Notes under the pieces: generated by a model
Database searches by the model: none
Told to the model about the DNA's origin: nothing
Seen by the model: the letters and a program-made list of their open reading frames with translations, nothing else
NCBI RefSeq assembly: GCF_035818635.1
Contig: NZ_JAYLLH010000020.1
Location: forward strand, 18,051-82,050
Length of the DNA: 64,000 nucleotides
Reading direction: 5' to 3'
DNA from: Mesobacterium_A hydrothermale
GTDB taxonomy: Bacteria > Pseudomonadota > Alphaproteobacteria > Rhodobacterales > Rhodobacteraceae
Shown: piece after piece, positions 1 through 7,654 of the stretch
Layout: the number at the start of each line of letters is the position of its first letter
Numbering within the stretch: the first letter of the stretch is position 1
Made by a program: the position numbers and the translations under genes

Positions 1-398
1 CGCACCTCGGCGACGAAGGCCAGACGCCCGCGCCGGATCTGGCCGATGGCCCCGCGACGCATCAGCACCCGCTGGCTCGTATCGGCCCAGTTCACCCGCC
101 AGACCTCGACCTCGGCGTTGTCCCAGCGGCCGTCGAGGATGTCGGTCTCGCTGCTCCGGTCCGAGGTCAGCACGCCCTCGGCGTCCTGCGCATCGACGGA
201 CAGGTCCGAGCCCGAGCGGACCTCGGATGCCGACAGGCCGCTCTCCGGCTCGAAGTCGGTGCCATCGAAGGTCAGCGTTCGGTCATGGTCGGTGAAGCCG
301 AAAGTGACGCCGTCTGCCCTAGTGATCCGCCAGCACCAGGTGAGCGTCGTCGTGCTCTCGTCGAGATGGGCCTGCAGGGCGGGATCAAGGGATTTCAT
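1..398 (-). CDS. DUF2163 (BR0599-type) phage tail protein, partial
   Basis: The minus-strand frame opens at ATG 398 (MKSLDPALQAHL...) and runs off the left edge of the window after about 132 codons, so the C-terminus is missing. The N-terminal pattern (a Trp/Cys-rich strand, then GVTFGFTDHDRTLTFDG and repeated acidic strands) matches the DUF2163/TIGR02218 family. In gene transfer agents and related siphophages that family follows the DUF2460 protein in the distal tail. Its ATG overlaps the TGA of the Rz1 gene (ATGA), which supports the start and cotranscription. The usual neighbours (an NlpC/P60 peptidase and a host-specificity protein) would lie left of the window. Confidence 0.85.
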   Translation of the reverse strand, partial: MKSLDPALQAHLDESTTTLTWCWRITRADGVTFGFTDHDRTLTFDGTDFEPESGLSASEVRSGSDLSVDAQDAEGVLTSDRSSETDILDGRWDNAEVEVWRVNWADTSQRVLMRRGAIGQIRRGRLAFVAEV

Positions 399-595
399 CG
401 GCAGGTTCCCGTCATTCGGTCGTCGAGATCGGCGATCCAGTCGGCCCAGTCCGGCGGAACCTCCACAACGGTCTCGGCAGCGGGCCGAGCGAGCCTGGCC
501 TCGGTATAGGAGGCGCAGCCCGCATCACCAGCGCCCATCGTTGCGGCGCATCCGGTCAGCAGGATCGCCAGCGCTGCGGCCATCACGAACCGCAT
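395..595 (-). CDS. Rz1-like outer-membrane spanin lipoprotein
   Basis: This 66-residue protein begins MRFVMAAALAILLTGCAA, a lipoprotein signal with lipobox LTGC and lipidation expected on Cys15. The mature part is short and proline-containing (ARPAAETVVEVPPDWADW), as in outer-membrane spanins. The gene overlaps the upstream small membrane-anchored gene (525-755) in another frame, the classic Rz/Rz1 layout, and follows endolysin and holin-like genes. The role is inferred: with the inner-membrane spanin it would fuse the inner and outer membranes at the end of lysis. An in-frame upstream start at 640 exists, but the signal peptide fits the 595 start better. Confidence 0.75.
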   Translation of the reverse strand: MRFVMAAALAILLTGCAATMGAGDAGCASYTEARLARPAAETVVEVPPDWADWIADLDDRMTGTCR

Positions 596-755
596 CCCGC
601 CCGCGCTCGACGCGCTTGTTCTTGTCTTCCATGGCATCACGTTCTGCCTCCCGTTTGCCCGTGCGCTTCCCTTCCGCGCGCCCCCAAACCCGTCCGAGGA
701 CGACGCCCCCGACCGCGCCCAGAGCCGCGACCAGCCAGATAAGAAACTCAGCCAT
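525..755 (-). CDS. Rz-like inner-membrane spanin
   Basis: This 76-residue protein has one N-terminal membrane helix (about residues 4-22, FLIWLVAALGAVGGVVLG). A long, highly charged helical segment follows (GKRTGKREAERDAMEDKNKRVERG...), typical of the periplasmic coiled coil of Rz. Its start overlaps the stop of the preceding 33-residue gene, and its 3' third overlaps the lipoprotein gene at 395-595 in a different frame. Sequence similarity is weak in spanins; the call rests on topology and on the overlap. Confidence 0.7.
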   Translation of the reverse strand: MAEFLIWLVAALGAVGGVVLGRVWGRAEGKRTGKREAERDAMEDKNKRVERGRDAVRDGRSAGDPADRMRRNDGRW

Positions 756-849
756 CGTCCCGCTCCCCACGTGCGGCGGCGACGCAGAGAGCCACGACGA
801 AGACGCCAAGGCAGCCGCCCGCAACCAGCCCTGCAAGGAACTCAAGCAT
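748..849 (-). CDS. 33-residue single-pass membrane protein in lysis cassette
   Basis: A short reading frame (MLEFLAGLVAGGCLGVFVVA...RGERDDG) has one hydrophobic helix (about residues 4-25) and a charged C-terminus. Its ATG lies inside the end of the 842-1072 gene and its TGA overlaps the start of the Rz-like gene, so it fits the tightly overlapping lysis operon. It could be a small holin, antiholin or pinholin, or another membrane component. Function is not established. Confidence 0.5.
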   Translation of the reverse strand: MLEFLAGLVAGGCLGVFVVALCVAAARGERDDG

Positions 850-1072
850 CGCTGCGGAACCCGCGCTCGATCCGGTCGCGCAGGCCGATGAGGCCGAGCC
901 CGAGGAACATCAGCCCCGCCGGTGAGGCATCGCCCGAGCCGGCGAGTTGCGCGACGAGGCGGGAAAGTTCCCCGAGCGGCCCGGTGGCGGGCAACGCGAG
1001 GGAGGCGATGCCGGTGAGCATGGCGAGCAGACCCGCCCACCAGGTGAGCGAGTTGGGTCGGACGTAGCGCAT
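842..1072 (-). CDS. Small membrane protein, lysis cassette
   Basis: This 76-residue protein has two hydrophobic helices (about residues 11-30 around WWAGLLAMLTGIASLALP, and 52-65 around AGLMFLGLGLIGL) and a basic C-terminus. It starts just after the endolysin stop and overlaps the next short membrane gene. Similar small proteins accompany lysozyme genes in Rhodobacterales prophages. A holin or accessory role is plausible but not shown. Confidence 0.55.
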   Translation of the reverse strand: MRYVRPNSLTWWAGLLAMLTGIASLALPATGPLGELSRLVAQLAGSGDASPAGLMFLGLGLIGLRDRIERGFRSDA

Positions 1073-1077
1073 GGGGA

Positions 1078-1734
1078 TCAGGCCCTCCGGATCAGGGTGG
1101 AGAAGAAGGCGGCCAGCCGGGCGAGCCAGCCTTTGCGCACGTTGGGTGCAGGCTTGAGGACCGGAGGCGTCGGCGACGACCCGCGAGCCAAGGCCAGAGC
1201 CTCATCCTCGGTCAGCCGACGGACCGGTCGCGAGAAGTCCACCCGGCCCATGCGATCCACACCCCATACCGGGATCGTTCCGGTGGGATAGCGGCCATGA
1301 CGAAACAGGTCGCGTTCGGCCTCGCGTCGGGGGATGATCGAAGCGGGCTTGCGCCAGTTGAGAAACGCGTCGGCGGCTGCAGCGCGATTGCCGGCATTGA
1401 GGTGTCGGGTCAGCGCAGCCCGCGCAATCCCGCCGGTATTGTAGTGGAAGCTGACCAGCGCATCGAGTTCGTGGGGCTTGAGCGGAACCGTGACGGCGCG
1501 AAGGACGTCGGCTTCGTAGCGGGCCAGATCGGTGCGGAAGAGGTGGAATGCCTTGCGAATGGTCGCATCCAGATCCTTCGGCATGCCGCGCGGCATGGAG
1601 GACGGATCGGGCAGCCCGGCAGCCGCGGTATGGCCGACGCCGAAGGTCCAGGTGCCGGTGGAATCGCGATAGGGCCCGGGCACGATTCCCTCGTGCCGGG
1701 CAAGGGCCAGGAGGCCCCGGTCTGTCATGTGCAT
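1078..1734 (-). CDS. Phage endolysin, GH24 lysozyme (muramidase)
   Basis: This 218-residue protein would cleave the peptidoglycan glycan backbone at lysis. The N-terminal segment HEG...YRDSTGTWTFGVGHT carries Glu15, Asp24 and Thr30, with the same spacing as the E-8aa-D-5aa-T triad of T4 lysozyme. LVSFHYNTGG and AFLNWRKP..IPRREAERDLF further along are typical GH24 motifs. No signal or SAR helix is visible, so export should depend on a holin. The C-terminal about 30 residues form a basic amphipathic tail (WLARLAAFFSTLIRR) that may bind membrane or envelope. A start two codons downstream (MTDRG) is equally possible. Confidence 0.92.
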   Translation of the reverse strand: MHMTDRGLLALARHEGIVPGPYRDSTGTWTFGVGHTAAAGLPDPSSMPRGMPKDLDATIRKAFHLFRTDLARYEADVLRAVTVPLKPHELDALVSFHYNTGGIARAALTRHLNAGNRAAAADAFLNWRKPASIIPRREAERDLFRHGRYPTGTIPVWGVDRMGRVDFSRPVRRLTEDEALALARGSSPTPPVLKPAPNVRKGWLARLAAFFSTLIRRA

Positions 1735-1738
1735 GGGG

Positions 1739-1870
1739 TTACCTCAGGAGCGAGAGGATCAGGATCAGCGCAGCGACCGCGAAGCCGATGCGCAGACGAT
1801 GCGCGAAGGCATCGCGCGGGTCATCGGTCAGGCGCCGCAGGCGGCGCAGGACACGGACGAGCTCAGTCAT
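1739..1870 (-). CDS. 43-residue membrane protein
   Basis: The frame MTELVRVLRRLRRL...FAVAALILILSLLR has a basic N-terminal half and one C-terminal hydrophobic helix (about residues 29-42). Its ATG overlaps the end of the holin-like gene and it stops 4 bases before the endolysin gene, so it belongs to the lysis operon. Function unknown; a regulator of the holin is one possibility. Confidence 0.5.
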   Translation of the reverse strand: MTELVRVLRRLRRLTDDPRDAFAHRLRIGFAVAALILILSLLR

Positions 1871-2210
1871 CGCCGCGCTCCCGCGCCTGGCGAAGGCGGG
1901 CCAGCACCAGCTCGATCACCGCCGGACCGAACACGCCCACGAGATAGGCGGCGGAACCGGCGGCGCCCCCGGCCGGGATCGCCTGCGGCGGCAGACCCAG
2001 CCAGCTGGTGATGACGGCCATCGACAGGCTGCCCATGCCGGCCGCGATCAGCCCGCCGAGCAGGATGTGGCGCAGGGCGTCGCGCAGGCGCATCTTCGTC
2101 GTCAGCGCGTTGGTCGCGCCCCCGAGCGCGCCCCAGGCGGCGAGGATCACGGCGGTGGAGGCCGCGAGGTCGCGCAGCACGGTCGCGACGAAGCCGGTAT
2201 TGTCGTTCAT
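1863..2210 (-). CDS. Putative holin
   Basis: This 115-residue protein has three hydrophobic segments: about residues 15-31, 46-71 (HILLGGLIAAGMGSLSMAVI) and 83-105. The C-terminus is short and charged (RLRQARERGDD). The size and three-helix topology are those of class I-like holins, and it lies immediately upstream of the endolysin. Its ATG overlaps the stop of the DUF2460 gene. The role of permeabilising the inner membrane is inferred from topology and context. Confidence 0.6.
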   Translation of the reverse strand: MNDNTGFVATVLRDLAASTAVILAAWGALGGATNALTTKMRLRDALRHILLGGLIAAGMGSLSMAVITSWLGLPPQAIPAGGAAGSAAYLVGVFGPAVIELVLARLRQARERGDD

Positions 2211-2833
2211 CGCCGGATCTCCAGGAGCGGGATGGAGGTGATGGAGCCGAGCCGCTCGAGATCGAGCGTCACGTCGAGCGTGTCGGTGTCGAAGCGGACC
2301 GGCACGTCGAATTCGAAGCCGGCAGTGATGGTGGTGCCGGAAGCCGGAGCGGCATCGAAGGTCACCACGCCCGTCGTCGTATCCACCGACCAGCCGCTTG
2401 CCTGTTCAACTCCGTCGATCGCAACCGTCACACTTTCGGCCACCGGCTTGGTGATGGCCCGGTTCCAGGTCTGCGTGCCCGAGGCGTAGGCCTTCACCAG
2501 CTGGAAGTCGGTGGTGGTGCCATCCCCGGTGCCGATGACCTGATCGGTCGACGCGGGCGTCTGCGACGGCAAGCAGGACTTCCAGTCGGCCCAGTCCTTG
2601 AAGCGGAAGCCGTAAAGCCTGCCATTACGGGCCTCGAAGAACGCCACCACCGCCGCCAGGTCGTCCGCACGGCGAATGCCATAAGCCACATCGTAGCGCC
2701 GGCGGCTGTTCGCCCAGCTGGCGTTGCGCTCCTCGTCGCCCGAGGCAAGCTCGACGATCTGCGTGCGCCGTTCCGGCCCGCCCCGCGCGCCGCTGCTGAT
2801 ATTGTCGGGAAACCGCACCTCGTGAAATGCCAT
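2207..2833 (-). CDS. DUF2460 phage distal tail protein
   Basis: This 208-residue protein begins MAFHEVRFPDNISSGARGG and contains YDVAYGIRRADDLAAVVAFFEARNGRLYGFRFKDW, the hallmark of the DUF2460/TIGR02217 family. That family is the distal tail/hub component near the tape measure gene in gene-transfer-agent-like phages. The ATG overlaps the tape measure stop (TAATG), which fixes the start. The same frame stays open far upstream, but that part lies antiparallel in phase to the tape measure gene and is not coding. Confidence 0.88.
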   Translation of the reverse strand: MAFHEVRFPDNISSGARGGPERRTQIVELASGDEERNASWANSRRRYDVAYGIRRADDLAAVVAFFEARNGRLYGFRFKDWADWKSCLPSQTPASTDQVIGTGDGTTTDFQLVKAYASGTQTWNRAITKPVAESVTVAIDGVEQASGWSVDTTTGVVTFDAAPASGTTITAGFEFDVPVRFDTDTLDVTLDLERLGSITSIPLLEIRR

Positions 2834-4977
2834 TAGAGCCCCCTGCGTCCGAGCGACACGGCCCGGGCAATGTCCGCCGCGACTTGCGTGCGGGACCGCC
2901 GGAAACTCTCGGCGTCGCGGGTGTTGATGTTGATGGTGACGCCGCCACCGGCGCCGTAAGCCTGTGCCTCCTGGCGCGAGAGCACGCGTTCGCCGCGCTG
3001 CAGGATCGCAGGCACCTCGTCGGGCCGAAGACCGGCCCAACCTCCACCGTGCATCCTGGGCGCCCCAGCGAAGTCCATGGCCGGGACCATGCGCGACGGC
3101 GCCGACCCGCCAACCACACCGCCCGCGTGGAACACTCCGGCAAAGAGCCCGCCCGCGCCGCCGAGAATACCGCCGAGAGCGCCTGCGAGCGGGCCAAGGA
3201 TGAACCGCCGGGCGGCGAGCCGCGCCAGATCGGCGATGAGTGAGGAAACGAGATCGCGGAAGTCGAGCTTGCCCGTCTTCACGAAGTCGGCGATGGCGTT
3301 CTCGGCCGAGGTGAAGGCCCCGACCAGCGCATTGCCGATATCCGCGCCGATGTCGCGGGCCTTGGCGGCATAGTCCGCGAGCGTCGCGGTCACCGCCGCC
3401 CAGCCCGTTGCAGCCTGCTCCGCGCCGTCGGCGTTGGCTGCCCCGGCCGCGCGTCCTGCCTGACCCGCGGCATCCAGCGCCTCCGTCACGCGGTCGCCAG
3501 CTTCTGTCGCCTGGTCGAGCGCATCCGCACCGTCCTCGCCGCTTGCGCGCATCGCGGCCCGGAGCGCGTCCACCGCATCTCGGACCCCATCGAAGGCGTG
3601 GGCGCGGGTATCGGCGGCGCGGGAACGCAGCGCATCGGCCTGGTGGCCGGCATTGCTCGCGGCGTGGTCGAGATCGGAGGCATAGCTCTGCGCCCCGAAG
3701 ACGTCGATGCGGGCATCCGCCCCGAGCCGCTCGGAGACCGCGTTGAAGGTCGGCCCGATCTGGGCAAGGAAGTCGGCCCACTTCTGCGACAAGAAGGCCA
3801 TGAGCCGCAGCCAGATGGCCTCGATGTCCGCCCGCATCGCTCGGAAATCGTCGACGAAGGACGTGATGGTGACCTTGATCCCGGCCCAGACCGCCTTCGC
3901 GACATTGCCCAAGAGTTCCAGCGCTTCGCCAAAGCCGCCGGCGCCGCGCACCAGCCTGGTGAACTGGTAGATGAGTTCGCCCGCGCCGACGATCAGCGCA
4001 CCGATGCCAGTGCGGATGAGTGCGCCGCGCAGGACGACCAGCGCAGTGGCGAGGCCACGCACGGAGAGCGCGGCGGCGGCCAGCCCGGCAACCCAGCGGC
4101 CGGCGAGGAAAGCCGCGAACGTGGCGGCATAAGTGGTCAGGCGACCGATGTTGTCGAACAAGCCAGCGATGGCCTGCCCAAGCGGGCCAGTCCGGCTCGC
4201 GAGCGTGGCCATGGCATCCGCGACCGCTTCCAGCGTAGGCGCGGCGGCAACGGCGAGCTGATTCGACAGTCCGCGCCAGATCAGCCCGAGCCGTGAAATC
4301 GCATCGTTGGTGCGTTCGATCTGGTCGGCGTCGGCTTCCGAAATGACCACGCCGAAGGCGCGCACATCCTCGGTCGCCTGGCGCAAGGTCGCGGTGTCGA
4401 TCCGCGACATGGCGATGGAGCCTTCCTCGCCGAAGAGCTGGCCCGCGACGGCGGCACGCTCGGCGGCAGGCACGAAGTCCTCGATGGCCGCATTGATCGC
4501 GCCCACGCGTTCGTCAAGCGGCAGCGCCAGCAGGTCGGACGCAGACAGCCCCAGACGTTCCAAAGCTTGCTCGGCCGGGCCGGTTCCTGCGGCAGCCTGG
4601 CTCAGCCGTCGCGTCAGATCCTTGGTCGCCTGTTCGATGCCGGACATGGACACGCCCGCCAGTTCCCCCGCACGTTCCAGCGCCTGGATCGAGGCAACGG
4701 TGGTGCCGAGGGACTGCGCGAGTTTGGCCTGCGCATCGACCGTCTGCAGGCCGGACCGCACCATGGCGACGCCAGCAGCGGTGGCCGCGGCAACGGCAGC
4801 CGCAGCGGCCACCCGCACCCGACGTGCGAAGCCCGCGAGGCGCGCGTTGGCTGCCTCCATCTCGCGGCTCAGACGTCCGAAACCGCGTGCGCCGGCCTCG
4901 CCGACACCTTCCAGCTCGGCGCGCACCTGCCTGCCACCGACCGCAGCAAGGCGGACGCTAACCCGTTTTTCCGCCAT
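2833..4977 (-). CDS. Phage tail tape measure protein
   Basis: This 714-residue protein is long, alanine-rich and helical. It has an N-terminal coiled-coil region, hydrophobic stretches (about residues 55-75 and 290-345) and a C-terminal tail with GGVVGGSAPSRMVPAMDF and GERVLSRQEAQAYGAGGGV, features common in lambda-like tape measure proteins. Such proteins set tail length and are ejected with the DNA. The start lies inside the 3' end of the frameshifted chaperone frame, the normal arrangement. Its length predicts a siphovirus tail of roughly 100 nm by the usual 0.15 nm per residue rule. Confidence 0.93.
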   Translation of the reverse strand: MAEKRVSVRLAAVGGRQVRAELEGVGEAGARGFGRLSREMEAANARLAGFARRVRVAAAAAVAAATAAGVAMVRSGLQTVDAQAKLAQSLGTTVASIQALERAGELAGVSMSGIEQATKDLTRRLSQAAAGTGPAEQALERLGLSASDLLALPLDERVGAINAAIEDFVPAAERAAVAGQLFGEEGSIAMSRIDTATLRQATEDVRAFGVVISEADADQIERTNDAISRLGLIWRGLSNQLAVAAAPTLEAVADAMATLASRTGPLGQAIAGLFDNIGRLTTYAATFAAFLAGRWVAGLAAAALSVRGLATALVVLRGALIRTGIGALIVGAGELIYQFTRLVRGAGGFGEALELLGNVAKAVWAGIKVTITSFVDDFRAMRADIEAIWLRLMAFLSQKWADFLAQIGPTFNAVSERLGADARIDVFGAQSYASDLDHAASNAGHQADALRSRAADTRAHAFDGVRDAVDALRAAMRASGEDGADALDQATEAGDRVTEALDAAGQAGRAAGAANADGAEQAATGWAAVTATLADYAAKARDIGADIGNALVGAFTSAENAIADFVKTGKLDFRDLVSSLIADLARLAARRFILGPLAGALGGILGGAGGLFAGVFHAGGVVGGSAPSRMVPAMDFAGAPRMHGGGWAGLRPDEVPAILQRGERVLSRQEAQAYGAGGGVTININTRDAESFRRSRTQVAADIARAVSLGRRGL

Positions 4978-5640
4978 CGGATTGTTCCATCTGTTCGTTG
5001 AGCTTGGCGACCATCACCGCTTCGATGATCGGCAACAGTTCGGCCGTGGCGGCGGACGGCAATCCGAGAGCGTCGCCAAGCGCCAGCGCGGCCGCCATGT
5101 CCCAGCCGACGACGGCGCCGGGCAGCACGCGCAGCTGGCCGCCAAGACGGCCGACCAGGTCCCAGACATGCCAGCCTTCATGCGTCAGCGGCCGGTTCAG
5201 GCGCGCCGGGCAGTCCGGGCACGGCCCTTTGCATCCCTCGCAGTATCGCTCGCCCCCGCCGAAGGACCATTCGGCGAGAGCGCGGAGGCGTTTTTTTCCT
5301 GCTCCAGCAGCAGACCTTTCGAGACGTAGGCGAGCTGGAACTTCTCGAAGATCGGCCAGATGTCGAGAAGAGCGTCGATGGCCTCGGGGCTCGGCTCGAT
5401 GGGGTTGCCGTAGGCATCGCCGATCCCGTCCCATTCGAGCACCGCGCGCCGCGCCAGCGCCTTGGCGAAGGCCACCGCGCGTTCCTCGTCGGAAGCCCCT
5501 TCAGGGACGGCCTCCACGGCCGGATCGCCACGCGTTGCCACCATCAGCGCGGTGGTCAGCGGGCGCAGTTGCACACGGACACCGGGTGCCAGTTCGTGCC
5601 AGCGCGGTTCATTGGAAAGATCGAGGGTCAGCATTGGCAA
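4958..5640 (-). CDS. Tail assembly chaperone GT-type fusion made by -1 frameshift
   Basis: The product would be 117 residues of the upstream frame followed by 110 residues of the -1 frame, 227 in total. The shift would occur at A AAA AAC (5296-5290). The downstream frame continues RLRALAEWSFGGGERYCEGC..., is cysteine-rich at first (YCEGCKGPCPDC) and ends MEQSDGGKTG. It overlaps the tape measure start by about 20 bases and has no convincing start of its own. Lambda G/GT and most long-tailed phages make both forms in a fixed ratio; the T domain recruits the tail tube protein while G coats the tape measure. The slippery site and gene order are directly visible; that the shift occurs is inferred. 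Confidence 0.75.
5197..5640 (-). CDS. Tail assembly chaperone, G-type unshifted form
   Basis: This 147-residue protein begins MPMLTLDLSNEPRWHELAPGVRVQLRPLT and lies between the tail tube and tape measure genes, the position of the tail chaperone. The last 30 residues (after Lys116-Asn117) are read only by non-shifting ribosomes and are low-complexity. An opposite-strand DUF1203 gene separates it from the tail tube gene, which breaks the usual adjacency. Confidence 0.85.
   Translation of the reverse strand: MPMLTLDLSNEPRWHELAPGVRVQLRPLTTALMVATRGDPAVEAVPEGASDEERAVAFAKALARRAVLEWDGIGDAYGNPIEPSPEAIDALLDIWPIFEKFQLAYVSKGLLLEQEKNASALSPNGPSAGASDTARDAKGRARTARRA
5290..5296 (-). promoter_or_regulatory. 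Programmed -1 ribosomal frameshift site, A AAA AAC
   Basis: Read on the minus strand in the chaperone frame, the codons are GAA AAA AAC, so the heptamer A_AAA_AAC fits the X_XXY_YYZ rule. It lies 80% of the way through the upstream gene. The -1 frame is open from here to 4958. A7 runs are rare in this GC-rich phage, which supports selection for the site. Confidence 0.78.
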
Positions 5641-5729
5641 TTCCTTCTATTCGTTTTCAGCAAGAAACGGGTCGCCCGGTCAGGATGGGCTTCGTAGGCT
5701 GAAGATTGGTGCCGGAAGGAGAACAAGTT

Positions 5730-6203
5730 ATGGCTATACGTTTCGATGCGATCCCGACGGAACAGGTTCGCGCCTTGCAGAGCGGCGGCCTCGACGCGAA
5801 TGGTCAGGTGCCAGAGCGGCGGATTTCGGACGGCGTCGGGGTCCCGTGCAGACATTGTTTGAAACTAGTGCCGAAAGGCGAGTTCTATCTCGTTCTCGCC
5901 TACAGGCCTTTCGCGATGATCCATCCCTACGCTGAAGTGGGCCCGATCTTTCTCTGCGCAAAGGAATGTGTTTCGGGGTCAGTCGAAGCCAAGCTGCCCG
6001 ATTTTCTGGTTTCCGATAGCTACATTCTGCGCGGCTACGATACGGATGAACGGATCGTCTATGGCACAGGTCGTGTCACCCCGACCGTGGAAATCACCTC
6101 CTACTGCAAAGCTCTGCTCAGGCGTCCGGAAATCGACTTCGTTCATATTCGGTCCGCTTCGAACAATTGCTTCCACGTTCGTGTGGAGCGATCCATTCAA
6201 TAA
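5730..6203 (+). CDS. DUF1203 family protein (moron)
   Basis: This 157-residue protein begins MAIRFDAIPTEQVRALQSGG and includes GVPCRHCL, GPIFLC and ILRGYDTDERIVYGTG...IRSASNNCF, the pattern of the DUF1203 family of unknown function found widely in proteobacterial chromosomes. The start is set by an AAGGAG site at 5716-5721, 8 bases before ATG. It lies on the opposite strand inside the tail operon and its 3' end overlaps the tail tube 3' end by 7 bases, so it looks like an inserted cargo gene. Two conserved cysteines (CRHC) suggest metal or redox chemistry, but no function is known. Confidence 0.8.
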   Translation: MAIRFDAIPTEQVRALQSGGLDANGQVPERRISDGVGVPCRHCLKLVPKGEFYLVLAYRPFAMIHPYAEVGPIFLCAKECVSGSVEAKLPDFLVSDSYILRGYDTDERIVYGTGRVTPTVEITSYCKALLRRPEIDFVHIRSASNNCFHVRVERSIQ

Positions 6204-7135
6204 CTGCTCACCTGGTTCTTGAGGACGACCGTGCACATCTGCCCGGCCACGGAATCATAGGCCGCCTGCCAGTCGAAGCTGGCCTGGATGCCCTGCGGTC
6301 CCTGGATTTCCACCCGTGGGCGCGGGAGGTAGACCGCGTGTGCGGTGATGGTCAGGCTGACATTGGCCGAGATCACCCAGGAGAACTCGAGGCTGGCCGC
6401 CGTGCCGTTCAGCGCCTGGTCCATCAGCGTGGTGTCGGCAAAGCGCACGTCGATCTTGCCGGTGAGCGCGGCTATCGAGGGATCGGCCCCATCGATGCGC
6501 CCGTCGTTGCGGATGGTCTCGATGCGCTCGACGTTGTTGGCGTAGGTCAGGTCCGCCGAGACGATGTTGCCGAGCGCCGCGCCGTTCCGCTTGATCGCCC
6601 CGTTGAAGTGGCCGAAGCGCTGCAGGGCGTAGGCCGTGGGCGTGCCCGCTGCCGTGGCGGTTGCGACGCTTTCACCCTGCGCCACCAGCTTCACATCTGC
6701 CGTCAGCAGGCCGGATCGCTGCATGGCAATGCTCAACTGATCGAGCACGCAGCCCGTGTAAATGGCAAAGCGCGGGATCTCGGGCATCGCCACCTCGATC
6801 GCCATGCTGGGGAGGCTCCACGAGCCGGACTTGAAGGTGTGGGTCTTGTTGGTGGTGCCAGTGGTCGTCGGTGCGCCAAACGCCGCCTTCAGCCAGAAGC
6901 CAAAGGCTTCGGCGTCGAGCGGCACGGTGATGTCGCCGTCGGCCGTCACCGCGTCCTTGATCGGGGCCAGCGGATCGCGGCCATAGCCGAGAAGCTCGGA
7001 GGCCAGCAGCGGCTGCTCGGCCCCGAGCGAAGCGCTGGCGAAGGGCATCTGCATGAAGCCCGAGGCCGGCGCGGTGCCATAGGTCGTCTCGAACGCGGCC
7101 GCGAGCTGCGACCGCGCCCCTTGGGCGCGTGCCAT
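6197..7135 (-). CDS. Major tail tube protein
   Basis: This 312-residue protein (MARAQGARSQLAAAFETTYGT...) is rich in Gly/Thr/Ala beta-type sequence. It has the repeated pattern of phage tail tube families (LGYGRDPLAPIKDAVTADGDITVPLDAEAFGFWLKAAFG near residues 48-87, and a C-terminal ISANVSLTITAHAVYLPRPRVEIQG). It follows the tail terminator gene and precedes the chaperone, as expected for the most abundant tail subunit. Two-domain length of about 300 residues is usual for this subfamily. Confidence 0.85.
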   Translation of the reverse strand: MARAQGARSQLAAAFETTYGTAPASGFMQMPFASASLGAEQPLLASELLGYGRDPLAPIKDAVTADGDITVPLDAEAFGFWLKAAFGAPTTTGTTNKTHTFKSGSWSLPSMAIEVAMPEIPRFAIYTGCVLDQLSIAMQRSGLLTADVKLVAQGESVATATAAGTPTAYALQRFGHFNGAIKRNGAALGNIVSADLTYANNVERIETIRNDGRIDGADPSIAALTGKIDVRFADTTLMDQALNGTAASLEFSWVISANVSLTITAHAVYLPRPRVEIQGPQGIQASFDWQAAYDSVAGQMCTVVLKNQVSSY

Positions 7136-7159
7136 GGTGTTCTCCTAAGGTTGTTGCGG

Positions 7160-7579
7160 TCAGACCAGCGGGTCGGCCGTGGAATAGTGCAGCACCACCG
7201 GGATGACGGCGGCCTTCAGGCTGGCCGCGCCCTCGACTGGCAGATCGACCGGCCGCGGCGCTTCCGCCTCGACCCAGTCGCAGAGACCGCCCAGCGTTCG
7301 GTCAGTTGCGAGCGTCGCGCCGATGCTGGCGGTCAGCGTGTCGAAGGCACCATCACGGTCGGAGCCCTGCACCACAGCCTCGATCTCGGCGCGGTGTTGC
7401 CAGTGATACCGCAGCGGCGACAGTGTCACCTCCGGCTCCCCGGGCTCGCCATCGCGTAGGATCAGCAGGCCCCCGGCCGGCACCCGCTCGGGCAGCACCT
7501 CGCCCCGAAGGACGGTGGCAGGCAGCGCCGAGAGTCGCGCATGAAGCGCAGCGAGGATGGTTTCGCGAGGGGTGGGCAT
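7160..7579 (-). CDS. Putative tail terminator / minor tail protein
   Basis: This 139-residue protein (MPTPRETILAALHARLSAL...) contains VLPERVPAGGLLILRDGEPGEPEV and ends LHYSTADPLV. It occupies the lambda gpU position between head-tail connector genes and the tail tube gene. Proteins of this type are often mislabelled acyl-CoA transferase in databases, but nothing in the sequence suggests an enzyme. The call is by position and size. Confidence 0.65.
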   Translation of the reverse strand: MPTPRETILAALHARLSALPATVLRGEVLPERVPAGGLLILRDGEPGEPEVTLSPLRYHWQHRAEIEAVVQGSDRDGAFDTLTASIGATLATDRTLGGLCDWVEAEAPRPVDLPVEGAASLKAAVIPVVLHYSTADPLV

Positions 7580-7603
7580 TTTCGACCGTTTCTCGAGCCG
7601 TTA

Positions 7604-7634
7604 TTGCAAAATTAGTGCCTTGAGGCTATATAGC
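7604..7634 (+). promoter_or_regulatory. Promoter with palindromic operator for toxin-antitoxin pair 1
   Basis: TTGCAA (7604-7609) and TATATA (7627-7632) are separated by 17 bases, close to sigma-70 consensus. The -10 lies in the perfect palindrome GCTATATAGC (7625-7634), extended imperfectly to 14 bases. The toxin ATG follows at 7655. A palindrome over the -10 is typical of autoregulation by an HTH antitoxin. Confidence 0.65.
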
Positions 7635-7654
7635 TTCCAAGACATGAGGATCGA

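Noticed and set aside
2834..3781. Upstream extension of the DUF2460 gene to 524 residues
   Set aside because: The extension runs through the tape measure gene in another frame, while the ATG at 2833 is coupled to the tape measure stop.
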